Assembly (NCBI GenBank): GCA_937138955.1
Contig: CAKZPJ010000048.1
Location: forward strand, 1 to 7,278
Source: an uncultured Flammeovirgaceae bacterium
GTDB taxonomy: Bacteria > Bacteroidota > Bacteroidia > Cytophagales > Cyclobacteriaceae
DNA length: 7,278 nucleotides
Reading direction: 5' to 3'
Shown here: positions 1 to 5,438 of the stretch, in pieces
Position numbering within the stretch: position 1 is the first letter of the stretch
Layout: the number at the start of each line of letters is the position of its first letter
Position numbers and translations under genes: made by a program
The notes under the pieces: model-generated
What the model saw: only the letters and a program-made list of their open reading frames with translations
What the model was told of the DNA's origin: nothing
The model's database searches: none

Positions 1-561
1 TTTCTAATCGGCGATATAGTGCAGGGACTCGCTCTCAAATCAGGCCACGTGAAACGGGAGCATTACGAATACCAAAAAAATGGTTCATGCTGTTTGTTTA
101 TGGCCATAGGACCACTAACGGGGAAGCGAATCGGCCAAGTATATGACCGTCGCCGGAAGGTGGAGTACGCCGAGTTCATGCAACTACTGACTTCCCAATT
201 TCCGAAGGCTGAAAAAATCCGAGTGATCCAGGATAATCTCAATACCCATAATGCAAGCTCTTTTTACGAGCGTTTTGATGCTCAAACAGCTTATGCACTA
301 AGCCAAAAGTTCGAGCTTCATGATACCCCTAAGAAGGCTTCTTGGTTGAATGTCATTGAGGCTGAGTTCTCGGCTTTATCTCGCTTATGTTTAAAGCGGC
401 GTATTCCCACTAAAGCAATACTAGAACGGGAAGTGTTTCAGCTAGTCAAAGAACGTGATGATAAACAGATCAAAATTGACTGGCAGTTTTCTATCACCGA
501 TGCCAGAAAGAAACTGAAAAGACACTATACAAAGGTAAACTCAGTCAATGAAAAAATATAA
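1..561 (+). CDS. IS630-family transposase, 3' part (5' end outside window)
   Basis: This is the DDE endonuclease half of an IS630-family transposase (IS630/Tc1/mariner superfamily), which cuts and joins element ends at TA dinucleotides. The frame is open from base 1, so the gene begins outside the window; the GTG at 19 is internal. Counting from that GTG, I see the motif YEYQKNG (residues 17-23), the second catalytic Asp in QDNLNTH (D72), and the third catalytic residue in LNVIEAEFSAL (probably E114). These are followed by the family-typical tail DWQFSITDARKKLKRHY (154-170). The first catalytic Asp (the CxDE-type motif) would lie just before the window. What is visible is intact, with no frameshift and a normal TAA stop. 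The IS4 element begins only about 14 bases after the stop, so the right terminal repeat of this IS630 copy may be missing or overlapped. Confidence 0.9.
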   Translation, partial: FLIGDIVQGLALKSGHVKREHYEYQKNGSCCLFMAIGPLTGKRIGQVYDRRRKVEYAEFMQLLTSQFPKAEKIRVIQDNLNTHNASSFYERFDAQTAYALSQKFELHDTPKKASWLNVIEAEFSALSRLCLKRRIPTKAILEREVFQLVKERDDKQIKIDWQFSITDARKKLKRHYTKVNSVNEKI

Positions 562-574
562 CCTATTTACTTTA

Positions 575-591
575 CAGTGTACTTAGTTTGC
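575..591 (+). repeat. IS4 left terminal inverted repeat (imperfect)
   Basis: This 17-bp sequence pairs imperfectly with the sequence at 1936-1954. It shares CA-TGT at the tip and TTA then GTT and GC inside. It lies 14 bases after the IS630 stop and directly before the ATG at 593. The assignment rests on position and partial similarity only. Confidence 0.5.
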
Positions 592-679
592 TATGAACTC
601 GGCTACTTTAGACATCTTGGAAAAAACCAAAATCTTCATCATGGATCAAGAAAGCAATACTGCCTACCGTACTGACCCA

Positions 680-694
680 CCGGGGTGCCGGTCA
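680..694 (+). repeat. GC-rich 15-nt insert A in IS4 transposase
   Basis: CCGGGGTGCCGGTCA (12 of 15 G/C) adds five residues (PGCRS) between DP and RRFSRTKKLSF, where IS4 relatives have DPxxFxRxRKLxF without extra residues. It can also be written as a 12-nt core, CGGGGTGCCGGT (681-692), between direct repeats CAC (678-680 and 693-695). It contains CGGGGTGCC, the exact complement of 746-754 in insert B. It is in frame. Confidence 0.6.
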
Positions 695-742
695 CGGCGT
701 TTTAGTCGTACCAAAAAGCTATCGTTCAAGGCTACTGTGGTG

Positions 743-756
743 CGGGGCACCCCGTG
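743..756 (+). repeat. GC-rich 14-nt insert B, frameshifting IS4 transposase
   Basis: CGGGGCACCCCGTG (12 of 14 G/C) separates the two IS4 reading frames. Its deletion rejoins ACT GTG GTG to CTG ATC CTG and restores the conserved N-terminal helix. The core CGGGGCACCCC (743-753) is flanked by direct repeats GTG at 740-742 and 754-756 (GTGC if extended). Locally, GGTGC-GGG-GCACC (739-751) can fold as a hairpin. Confidence 0.65.
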
Positions 757-1917
757 CTGATCCTGCAAAAGCTCCATAAAAGCTTGTCCTTGGAAGTGAT
801 ACATTTTTTTGAAAAGCTGTCCCGTCATAGCGCGACAGTAGCGCAGAATGTCAGCAAAAGTGCTTTTGTGCAACGCCGACAGGGTATTAAGCCGAGTTTC
901 TTTCAAGATTTGCTCTACTTTTTTAATCAAGAGTATCAACACCACCCAAAGGTAACTTCGCCCTGTTGGAAAGGCTTTAGACTACTGGCCTGTGATACTA
1001 GTGTAATAGAACTTCCTGCTAGCGAAGAACTCAAAGCAGTCTATGAACATCAGGTAGGAGCAGGTCACTTTCGCACCCAAGGAAGGTTGTCGGCTCTCTA
1101 TCAAGTGAGCAATGCGATGTTCCTGGATGCCGAGTTAGCCCCTACCACTACGGACGAGCGTTCATTAGCCATGAAGCATTGGGTTCATTGCCAAGCGAAT
1201 GACCTGATCATCTACGACCGCGGTTACCCTTCCTACGATTTCATGTATCGTCACCAGCAAGCTGGGATCGCTTTTGTGATACGGATACCTATCGTGTTTA
1301 ACAAAGTTACCGACACCTTCCTAGCTTCAGGAAAGTCCAGTGCGATAGTAGACTTCTATCCCCGAAAACAGAACTTTCAAGACTTGCCTTATCAAAAGAG
1401 CACCCCACTAGCCGTACGTCTGATTCGCGTAACCCTCCCTGATGGGGAAACTGAGCTACTGGCTACTTCTTTATTAAATGAAGAGGCTTATCCTGCGGAA
1501 GACTTCGCGCATCTATATGCCTTGCGGTGGCAGCAAGAAGTGCGCTTTGATATACTCAAGAGTAATTTGGGCTTGGAGAACTTCTCCGGCTATTCAGTTT
1601 TATCAGTACAGCAGGACTTATACGCTGCCTTATTCTTACTCAATCTACAAGCTTTGGTTAGTCAAGAAGTGAAGGTACAGGTGGAAGAAAGTACTCAGCA
1701 TCGTCAGCATGATTATCAGGTAAATCAGGCTTTATCGTTAGGATTTCTCAAAGAAAAAATCATTGATTTATTCTATAGCCAGCAACCAGAAGAACTCAGA
1801 ACGTCCTTGAAAATACTTTTCATCCAACATGTAGAACCCGTCCGAGCAGACCGAAAACCTGACGGAAACCCAAAAAAGTACAAAAAGAAGAAAAAACCGA
1901 AAGTCACCATGAACCGC

Positions 1918-1939
1918 AAGCCTGTCAGAAGACAGGCTT
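1918..1939 (+). terminator. Stem-loop overlapping the IS4 transposase stop region
   Basis: AAGCCTGTC (1918-1926) pairs perfectly with GACAGGCTT (1931-1939) around the loop AGAA. It encodes the last residues KPVRRQA and ends at the stop codon. No strong T-run follows (AACTTAATG), so it is a weak candidate for an intrinsic terminator or for an RNA-stability hairpin. Confidence 0.45.
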
Positions 1940-1954
1940 AACTTAATGACAGTG
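1936..1954 (-). repeat. IS4 right terminal inverted repeat
   Basis: Read on the minus strand this is CACTGTCATTAAGTTAAGC, an imperfect match to the left end at 575-591. It overlaps the transposase stop and the end of the preceding stem-loop. Confidence 0.5.
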
Positions 1955-1967
1955 GGGGCGGCCCCCC
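1955..1967. repeat. All-GC palindrome C at the IS4/IS110 junction
   Basis: GGGGCGGCCCCCC lies directly after GTG (1952-1954) at the IS4 right end and before GTA (1968-1970). With the preceding G it makes the palindrome GGGGGC-G-GCCCCC (1954-1966? counted as 1954-1959, 1960, 1961-1966). It resembles inserts A and B in composition, in its GTG flank and in symmetry, but it is non-coding and its boundaries cannot be tested by reading frame. Confidence 0.45.
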
Positions 1968-1973
1968 GTATGA

Positions 1974-2189
1974 AAAAGATTACTACATATGGCGGCGTTA
2001 TCAGTAGTGTCGGGAAAAAGCGAAATGGCCAGCTACTACCATCGGAAAGTAAAAAAGGGGAAGAATAAAATGCTTGTTTTGAACGCAGTGCGTAATAAAA
2101 TCATCCACCGAGTTTTTGCCTGTATCCGAGAGGATCGAAACCGGTTCGCCGGGCGATATAAAAAAAACTATATAGCAACGCTTGCTTAA
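1974..2189 (+). pseudogene. IS110-family transposase, C-terminal remnant
   Basis: About 71 residues remain of a protein that is usually about 300-350 long. The frame reads KRLLHMAALSVVSGKSEMASYY and so on, closed upstream by TGA at 1971-1973 next to the IS4 junction. KRLLHMAAL followed by YYHRKVKKGKNKMLVLNAVRNKIIHRVFA is the typical end of IS110/IS116/IS902 (Transposase_20) proteins. The N-terminal DEDD nuclease part and most of the Tnp_20 domain, including the serine region, are absent, so it cannot be active. The ATG at 1989 is internal to the ancestral gene and not a real start. The IS4 element most likely inserted into, or recombined next to, this gene; the missing part is not found to the left of the IS4 copy. 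Confidence 0.82.
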
Positions 2190-2191
2190 AC

Positions 2192-2329
2192 CATAGAAAT
2201 CCCGGCTGGCTGAATGCGTACCGTAAATTATCCAAAGATTATGAAAAAACAGTGGCTTCAGCTGTCAATTTTATACAATTAGCGTTCGTCAATATTATTT
2301 TAGCAAAAATTCAACGAGCCGATTCCTAA
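2192..2329 (+). pseudogene. IS5-like DDE transposase, C-terminal remnant
   Basis: This short frame begins a few bases after the IS110 stop and reads HRNPGWLNAYRKLSKDYEKT followed by VASAVNFIQLAFVNIILAKIQRADS and TAA (2327-2329). The WLNxYRxLSKDYEKT block followed by a hydrophobic helix is the usual end of IS5-family transposases, where the third catalytic Glu precedes it (VERTxSWxNxxRRLSKDYE). That catalytic part is missing here. It is only about 45 codons long with no start of its own. The frame is still open a few codons to the left (YSNACLN), but that part overlaps the end of the IS110 scrap, so the break point is about 2180-2192. Confidence 0.72.
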
Positions 2330-2394
2330 ACACACTCTTATGATTTCCATTGATAAGCACTAATCCATAGTTCACGTTAAATATAGCTTTAGCA

Positions 2395-3990
2395 TTAGTC
2401 CTCACTATTTCCTTCAAAACCCAATCTCAATGCCTGCAGGCGGGCATTGGGTTCAGGGCTTAGCGTGAAAAACACCCGAATATCGCCATTTTCTCCCTGC
2501 ATCCTAAAGCTTCCGCGTAACTGATTCAGCGGTGATAGCTCAGTTATTGATTGAATAGCTCCCGCGCTATCCAGCAAGTTCATCGCCTCTTCCTTTCTTT
2601 TTTCCTTTGATTGATCGAGGTAGAAATTTTCAGCTAGCAGTTCCTTTTCGGTTGGCTCGTCCCATTCCTGAATGAATTTTATCACATCTTCTTTCCGTTC
2701 GGCTAAGATTTCGGAAATGGGAAGCACCCGAGGCGGGAGGTCAAGCTCTTTGAATACTAGTTTTAGAATCTCTGCCCAGGGCCAAGGGGCGGTGTAGGTC
2801 CGATTACCAAAAGCCATAAAGCCAATACCCAGCTCGGGATAGAATTTATAATTACTTCCAAAGCCCGGTAGTGCTCCCCCATGCGACACCTGCACTGTAC
2901 CTTTACAATTTTCTGCAATGCCGAGCCCGTAACCGTAGCCTACCATAGCCGGACAGGTTTCACCGTTCCAGTCGGTGGCTTCAGCGATCAATCGCACGTA
3001 CTGGGGAGTATGCATTTTTCGTAAGGTGCTTCGCTTCACTGGGCCATCGTCTTCTCCGCTGCGGGGTGGCCAGGCCGATAAATGAAAGCTGACGTACTTA
3101 CGGAAGTCTTCAATAGTGGTGAGTAAGCCACCCATAGCTCCGTAAATACCGTGGTGCAACATCGGTTCTAGTTGGTATTCATCATCTTCCCAGCGGTAGC
3201 CAATCACCAACTTATCATCGGGCACCCGGTCAACTTCCCAGTAGGTATCATTCATGCCCAGGGGCTGGAAGATATTTTCGCGGATATACTCGCCAAAGGG
3301 TTGTCCCGATACCCGCTGCACAATTAGCCCTAGCATGGCGTATCCGGTATTGCTGTACTCGAATTCGTAAGCAGGTACATTGCTGAAAGCGGGGACTTGC
3401 TGCAACAAATCCAGCAGCATTTGTTCGGGTTCATCCAGTTGGCGGTCACCCCAAGGATTATCCTCAGGAAAGCCCGCAGCCATGGTTAGCAAATTTTCAA
3501 TAGTAATCGCCGGAGCATCGGAGGTCAGATATTCTAGGTTTTCAGCTTCGGGAATATATTCGGTTGCCGGATCGTGCAGTGATAACTTTCCCTCGTCCCG
3601 GAGTTTTAGAATGGCCATCGCCGTAAAGCTCTTGGTCATAGAAGCAATTCGGAACACGGAGGAGGTCGTAGCCGGAATATTCTCCGCCCGGTTGGCCAGT
3701 CCGTAGGCATCGGCTACCACCAGTTCATCATCCACCACGATACCCCAGGCTACCCCGGAAATATGTCGGTCATCGGCATGCTGCTGCATGAGTTCCTTTA
3801 ATCTCGGGGCAATAGACTGCAACTGTTCCTTACGAATATCATCCTGAAAGGTGGGTGGAGTATAAGAACTACTGACCCTCGATACTGAACCCGCCGGAGT
3901 CGTCTCAGCAGAGGAAGACTCCTGTGACTGACAGGCCACCGCAAATAAAATACAACTCAACATAAATAAAGGTCGGATAGTAGCAAGCAT
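2395..3990 (-). CDS. Serine hydrolase lipoprotein, beta-lactamase/penicillin-binding fold
   Basis: This 531-residue exported serine hydrolase belongs to the beta-lactamase PF00144 group (class C, DD-peptidase, esterase relatives). The N-terminus MLATIRPLFMLSCILFAVAC is a signal peptide with a lipobox ending at C20, so it is probably a membrane-anchored periplasmic lipoprotein. A Ser/Thr-rich linker follows. The active site is complete: S117-M-T-K120 (SxxK), Y212-S-N214 (YxN) and H370-G-G372 (HGG, in the place of KTG). The stretch after about residue 420 is a separate C-terminal region with no motif I recognise. The start is fixed by the signal peptide. No Shine-Dalgarno is seen upstream (GGTTAAATAG complement), as is usual for Bacteroidota. 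The substrate cannot be told from sequence: peptidoglycan peptides, D-amino peptides or esters are all possible. It appears to be monocistronic and intact. Confidence 0.9.
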   Translation of the reverse strand: MLATIRPLFMLSCILFAVACQSQESSSAETTPAGSVSRVSSSYTPPTFQDDIRKEQLQSIAPRLKELMQQHADDRHISGVAWGIVVDDELVVADAYGLANRAENIPATTSSVFRIASMTKSFTAMAILKLRDEGKLSLHDPATEYIPEAENLEYLTSDAPAITIENLLTMAAGFPEDNPWGDRQLDEPEQMLLDLLQQVPAFSNVPAYEFEYSNTGYAMLGLIVQRVSGQPFGEYIRENIFQPLGMNDTYWEVDRVPDDKLVIGYRWEDDEYQLEPMLHHGIYGAMGGLLTTIEDFRKYVSFHLSAWPPRSGEDDGPVKRSTLRKMHTPQYVRLIAEATDWNGETCPAMVGYGYGLGIAENCKGTVQVSHGGALPGFGSNYKFYPELGIGFMAFGNRTYTAPWPWAEILKLVFKELDLPPRVLPISEILAERKEDVIKFIQEWDEPTEKELLAENFYLDQSKEKRKEEAMNLLDSAGAIQSITELSPLNQLRGSFRMQGENGDIRVFFTLSPEPNARLQALRLGFEGNSED

Positions 3991-4279
3991 GGTTAAATAG
4001 ATAAGGGGCCGAACACTGGTATCACTAATTACGACACCGAGCGGTAAATTCCTATTCTCCTGGTTTTTGCTTCAGAATTTTTCAGGGAGATTTCTGAAAT
4101 GGCCAATTTCTCTTCTTTGGGGAAGGAGGATTTGGGCTTTTCTGGTTAAGGAAGTGTGGGTTTGGAATCTCATATGTCCGCTGAGAGCTAAGTTATATTT
4201 ATGTACTAAATTTCATTTACCGTTTTAGCTCGTATGTTTTCTTAGCTCTTGTTAGGCGTTAGTGCTTTTTAATACCTGC
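3991..4279. other. Intergenic region between hydrolase start and IS30 element
   Basis: This stretch of about 290 bases has no convincing gene on either strand. It must contain the promoter of the serine hydrolase, but I find no match to the Bacteroidota TAnnTTTG box in the expected orientation. The only structure seen is an inverted pair, AGAGCTAAG (4184-4192) and CTTAGCTCT (4241-4249), with a 48-base spacer of unknown meaning. Confidence 0.5.
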
Positions 4280-4298
4280 ATTCAATTAGTAAGTGCGA
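4280..4298 (+). repeat. IS30 terminal inverted repeat (left in window)
   Basis: This 19-bp repeat matches the other end at 17 positions, with mismatches at positions 8 and 10 and the 9-bp inner block TAAGTGCGA identical. It contains the restored stop codon (complement of TCA at 4282-4284) of the transposase. Confidence 0.8.
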
Positions 4299-4365
4299 AA
4301 TTTAGTTTTTTATCAAGGTGTTCAGCGAACACCTGGTCTGAGGATTTAAAATTATACCTTTTTCT

Positions 4366-4379
4366 AGGCCACCGCAGCG
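4366..4379 (-). repeat. GC-rich 14-nt insert E, frameshifting the IS30 C-terminus
   Basis: In coding orientation CGCTGCGGTGGCCT (11 of 14 G/C) stands between CGA CCG and AGA AAA AGG TAT. Removing it gives INQRPRKRYNFKS, the standard IS30 C-terminal motif, and opens the frame for 22 more codons down to the stop in the terminal repeat. Given the exact flanks, the 14-nt boundary is unique. It contains GGTGGCC, like the core of insert D. Confidence 0.7.
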
Positions 4380-4577
4380 CGGTCGTTGGTTAATTTTATC
4401 TTGTATTTCTTTCACTCTTGTCGGTGACAGGGTGGAAAAGTCGGTTTGCTTAGGAATATATTGCCGTACTAGACCATTCAGGTTTTCATTCGCTCCTCGT
4501 TGCCAAGCATGATAGGGTTTGGCAAAATAGACGTCGATAGCAAGGGCTTCTGAAATTTTCTGATGAAAAGAAAACTG

Positions 4578-4592
4578 GATGGCCAGCCCCGT
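4578..4592 (-). repeat. GC-rich 15-nt insert D in the IS30 catalytic domain
   Basis: In coding orientation ACGGGGCTGGCCATC (11 of 15 G/C) adds five residues (TGLAI) after DNGR and before QFSFHQKI. IS30 relatives read DNG[KR]EF followed directly by the helix, and the D-to-E distance becomes the canonical 33 when these five are removed. The exact edges may shift by a base or two because the expected Glu is now Gln. Confidence 0.55.
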
Positions 4593-5312
4593 CCTCCCGT
4601 TGTCAGCGGTGATTGTATGCAGCAGGGGCTTCCATGCCTGTAGTAACGCGATCACCGCCTCAGAGACCAGACGAGCTTCCCGAGTAGGGACTAACTTCAT
4701 TTTAAGCACGCCGGTGGCTCTACAGTTAAGCGTCACAATCGCCCCTTGGTGCCCATTGCCGATGATCGTATCCACCTCTAAGTCACCCAGACGTATCTTC
4801 TGCTCTACCACCTTGAGCCGCTATCTACCCTATGGGATATCAAGCCTCTATGATCCTTTAAGCGACCTGGCTTCCGGTAACGTTTCCCCTTTCTGCGCAA
4901 GTGCTTGTATAGGTTTCCACCCCTGTTCTTGCCTGTCCAGACATGCTGATAGATGCGCTCTGTTGACACCCAAATTGGCTTCGAACTTTCTACCTGCTCG
5001 GGGCTGTAATCTTCTTGTAGCAACGCTTCTACGTTCGCCTGCACTGCTTGATCAAACTTGCGATGCTTTTCTTTCGAGTGGTGGCGTTGCTGTGCCTTTC
5101 TGTTCGCCAACTCAGCACGGTAATTGCCCCTCTTCTGTCTTCATTGCGATGGATCTCTCGGTAGATCGTTGACAGGTGCACACCCAACAACGCTGCGATT
5201 GTTCGTTTCTTAAAGCCTGCGGCTAGGTGTGTCTGGATTTCGTACCTTTGTTCTAAGGTCAATTGTTTGTATTTTTTCATGCAAAACAAATGTACATCGT
5301 TGATCTTGACAC

Positions 5313-5328
5313 CCTAGGCTAGCCTAGG
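5313..5328. repeat. 16-bp perfect palindrome with T-run upstream of IS30 transposase
   Basis: CCTAGGCTAGCCTAGG is a perfect palindrome. With one bulged C (5312) the stem extends by ACA/TGT, and five T follow on the plus strand (5331-5335). On the plus strand it has the shape of an intrinsic terminator; on the minus strand it lies between the terminal repeat and the transposase start. It could fold in read-through RNA and protect the element from outside transcription, as is known for several IS families. Confidence 0.5.
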
Positions 5329-5344
5329 TGTTTTTCAAAATGTC

Positions 5345-5363
5345 TCGCACTTATTTATTGAAT
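5345..5363 (-). repeat. IS30 terminal inverted repeat (right in window)
   Basis: Read on the minus strand this is ATTCAATAAATAAGTGCGA, paired with 4280-4298 at 17 of 19 positions. It lies 65 bases upstream of the transposase start and is followed by the palindrome at 5313-5328. Confidence 0.8.
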
Positions 5364-5438
5364 CTAAGAATTATATACTTATTTTGTTTTGTAACTACCT
5401 CAATATAAGTAATTTATGCCTGTTTTTCTACTATGATC

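Larger units (their letters stand above)
593..1941 (+). pseudogene. IS4-family transposase, interrupted by two GC-rich inserts
   Basis: This is a cut-and-paste DDE transposase. The N-terminal part reads in one frame from ATG 593 (alternative ATG 641) to a stop at 758-760. The rest reads in another frame from 754-757 to TAA 1939-1941. Joining them by removing 743-756 gives the continuous conserved stretch FSRTKKLSFKATVV-LILQKLHKSL. Removing 680-694 as well gives DPRRFSRTKKLSF, the normal family spacing. The corrected protein has 439 residues: D125 (LLACDTS), D199 (IYDRGYPS) and E306 inside a perfect Y-(2)-R-(3)-E-(6)-K signature (YALRWQQEVRFDILK). It ends in a very basic tail rich in Lys. A GTG at 754 could start a 395-residue protein that keeps all three catalytic residues but lacks the N-terminal DNA-binding part. 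As written the gene is probably inactive unless ribosomes skip the insert. The family call is firm; the insert interpretation is inferred from family spacing. Confidence 0.85.
575..1954 (+). mobile_element. IS4-family insertion sequence, with interrupted transposase
   Basis: The element is defined by a DDE transposase with the IS4 signature between imperfect terminal inverted repeats. The left end, CAGTGTACTTAGTTTGC (575-591), matches the complement of the right end, CACTGTCATTAAGTTAAGC (complement of 1936-1954), if one or two gaps are allowed. The length is 1380 bp, or about 1351 bp once two internal GC-rich inserts are discounted, which is normal for the family. No target duplication is visible: the left flank is the tail of an IS630 copy and the right flank is an IS110 scrap, so the junctions have been rearranged or the sites have decayed. 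The right end abuts a GC palindrome (1955-1967). Confidence 0.75.
4282..5280 (-). pseudogene. IS30-family transposase, three frame breaks and one in-frame insert
   Basis: The gene starts at ATG 5280 (MKKYKQLTLEQRYEI, the family N-terminus with an HTH, LGVHLSTIYREIHRN). Breaks follow. (1) Near 5127-5130 a GGGGC run carries two extra bases; the frame then resumes as NYRAELANRK. (2) At 4809-4822 the frame changes between ISHRVD and VEQKIRLGDLEVDTIIG. (3) At 4366-4379 a 14-nt GC-rich tract separates KINQRP from RKRYNFKSSDQVFAEHLDKKLNFALTN and stop. The catalytic triad is recognisable: D in LEVDTIIG, D in TITADNGR, E in RGANENLNG. The D-to-E gap is 38 residues, and 33 after removing an in-frame 15-nt insert (4578-4592), which is the IS30 DD33E spacing. 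The reconstructed length is about 324 residues, normal for the family. As written it cannot make a full transposase. A TACATTTG on the minus strand (5294-5287) resembles the Bacteroidota -7 box, but it is very close to the start. Confidence 0.9.
4280..5363 (-). mobile_element. IS30-family insertion sequence, complete ends, broken transposase
   Basis: The ends are ATTCAATTAGTAAGTGCGA (4280-4298) and the complement of 5345-5363, ATTCAATAAATAAGTGCGA, which match at 17 of 19 positions. The length is 1084 bp, typical for IS30. The transposase fills the element on the minus strand, and its ancestral stop lies within the left repeat, as is common in this family. The 3 bases beside the two ends differ (TGC and CTA), so no target duplication is visible. 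Because the ends look sound, this copy could still be moved by a related transposase in trans. Confidence 0.85.

Noticed and set aside
664..945. A 93-codon open frame on the minus strand.
   Set aside because: It lies entirely opposite the conserved IS4 transposase and shows no family features.
3057..3072. CGCTGCGGGGTGGCCA inside the serine hydrolase gene resembles insert E (13 of 14 bases with a 2-base gap) and could be a further copy or the template.
   Set aside because: It encodes AWPPRSG, and AWPPR is, as far as I recall, a usual motif of this hydrolase family, so it is probably original coding sequence. A template relation cannot be shown from one match.
4184..4249. Inverted pair AGAGCTAAG/CTTAGCTCT as an operator or element end.
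   Set aside because: A single 9-bp pair with a 48-base spacer and no linked gene feature is not enough support.
4251..4257. GTTAGGC fits the core site GTTRRRY of an integron attC site.
   Set aside because: No matching RYYYAAC partner or L-box structure is found upstream at the right distance, and no integrase or cassette context is present.
5127..5130. GGGG run at the first IS30 frame break as a programmed frameshift site.
   Set aside because: The IS30 transposase normally needs no frameshift, the run is not a classical slippery heptamer, and other breaks downstream would still stop the protein. A two-base gain is simpler.
4579..5172. A 197-codon open frame on the plus strand opposite the IS30 transposase.
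   Set aside because: It is antisense to sequence with clear IS30 homology and its product is a cysteine- and serine-rich shadow without recognisable domains.
5364..5438. Possible terminator of uvrA (ACTTAT and ATAAGT arms).
   Set aside because: The stem is only about six A/T-rich base pairs with a long loop and no clear T-run, too weak to call.
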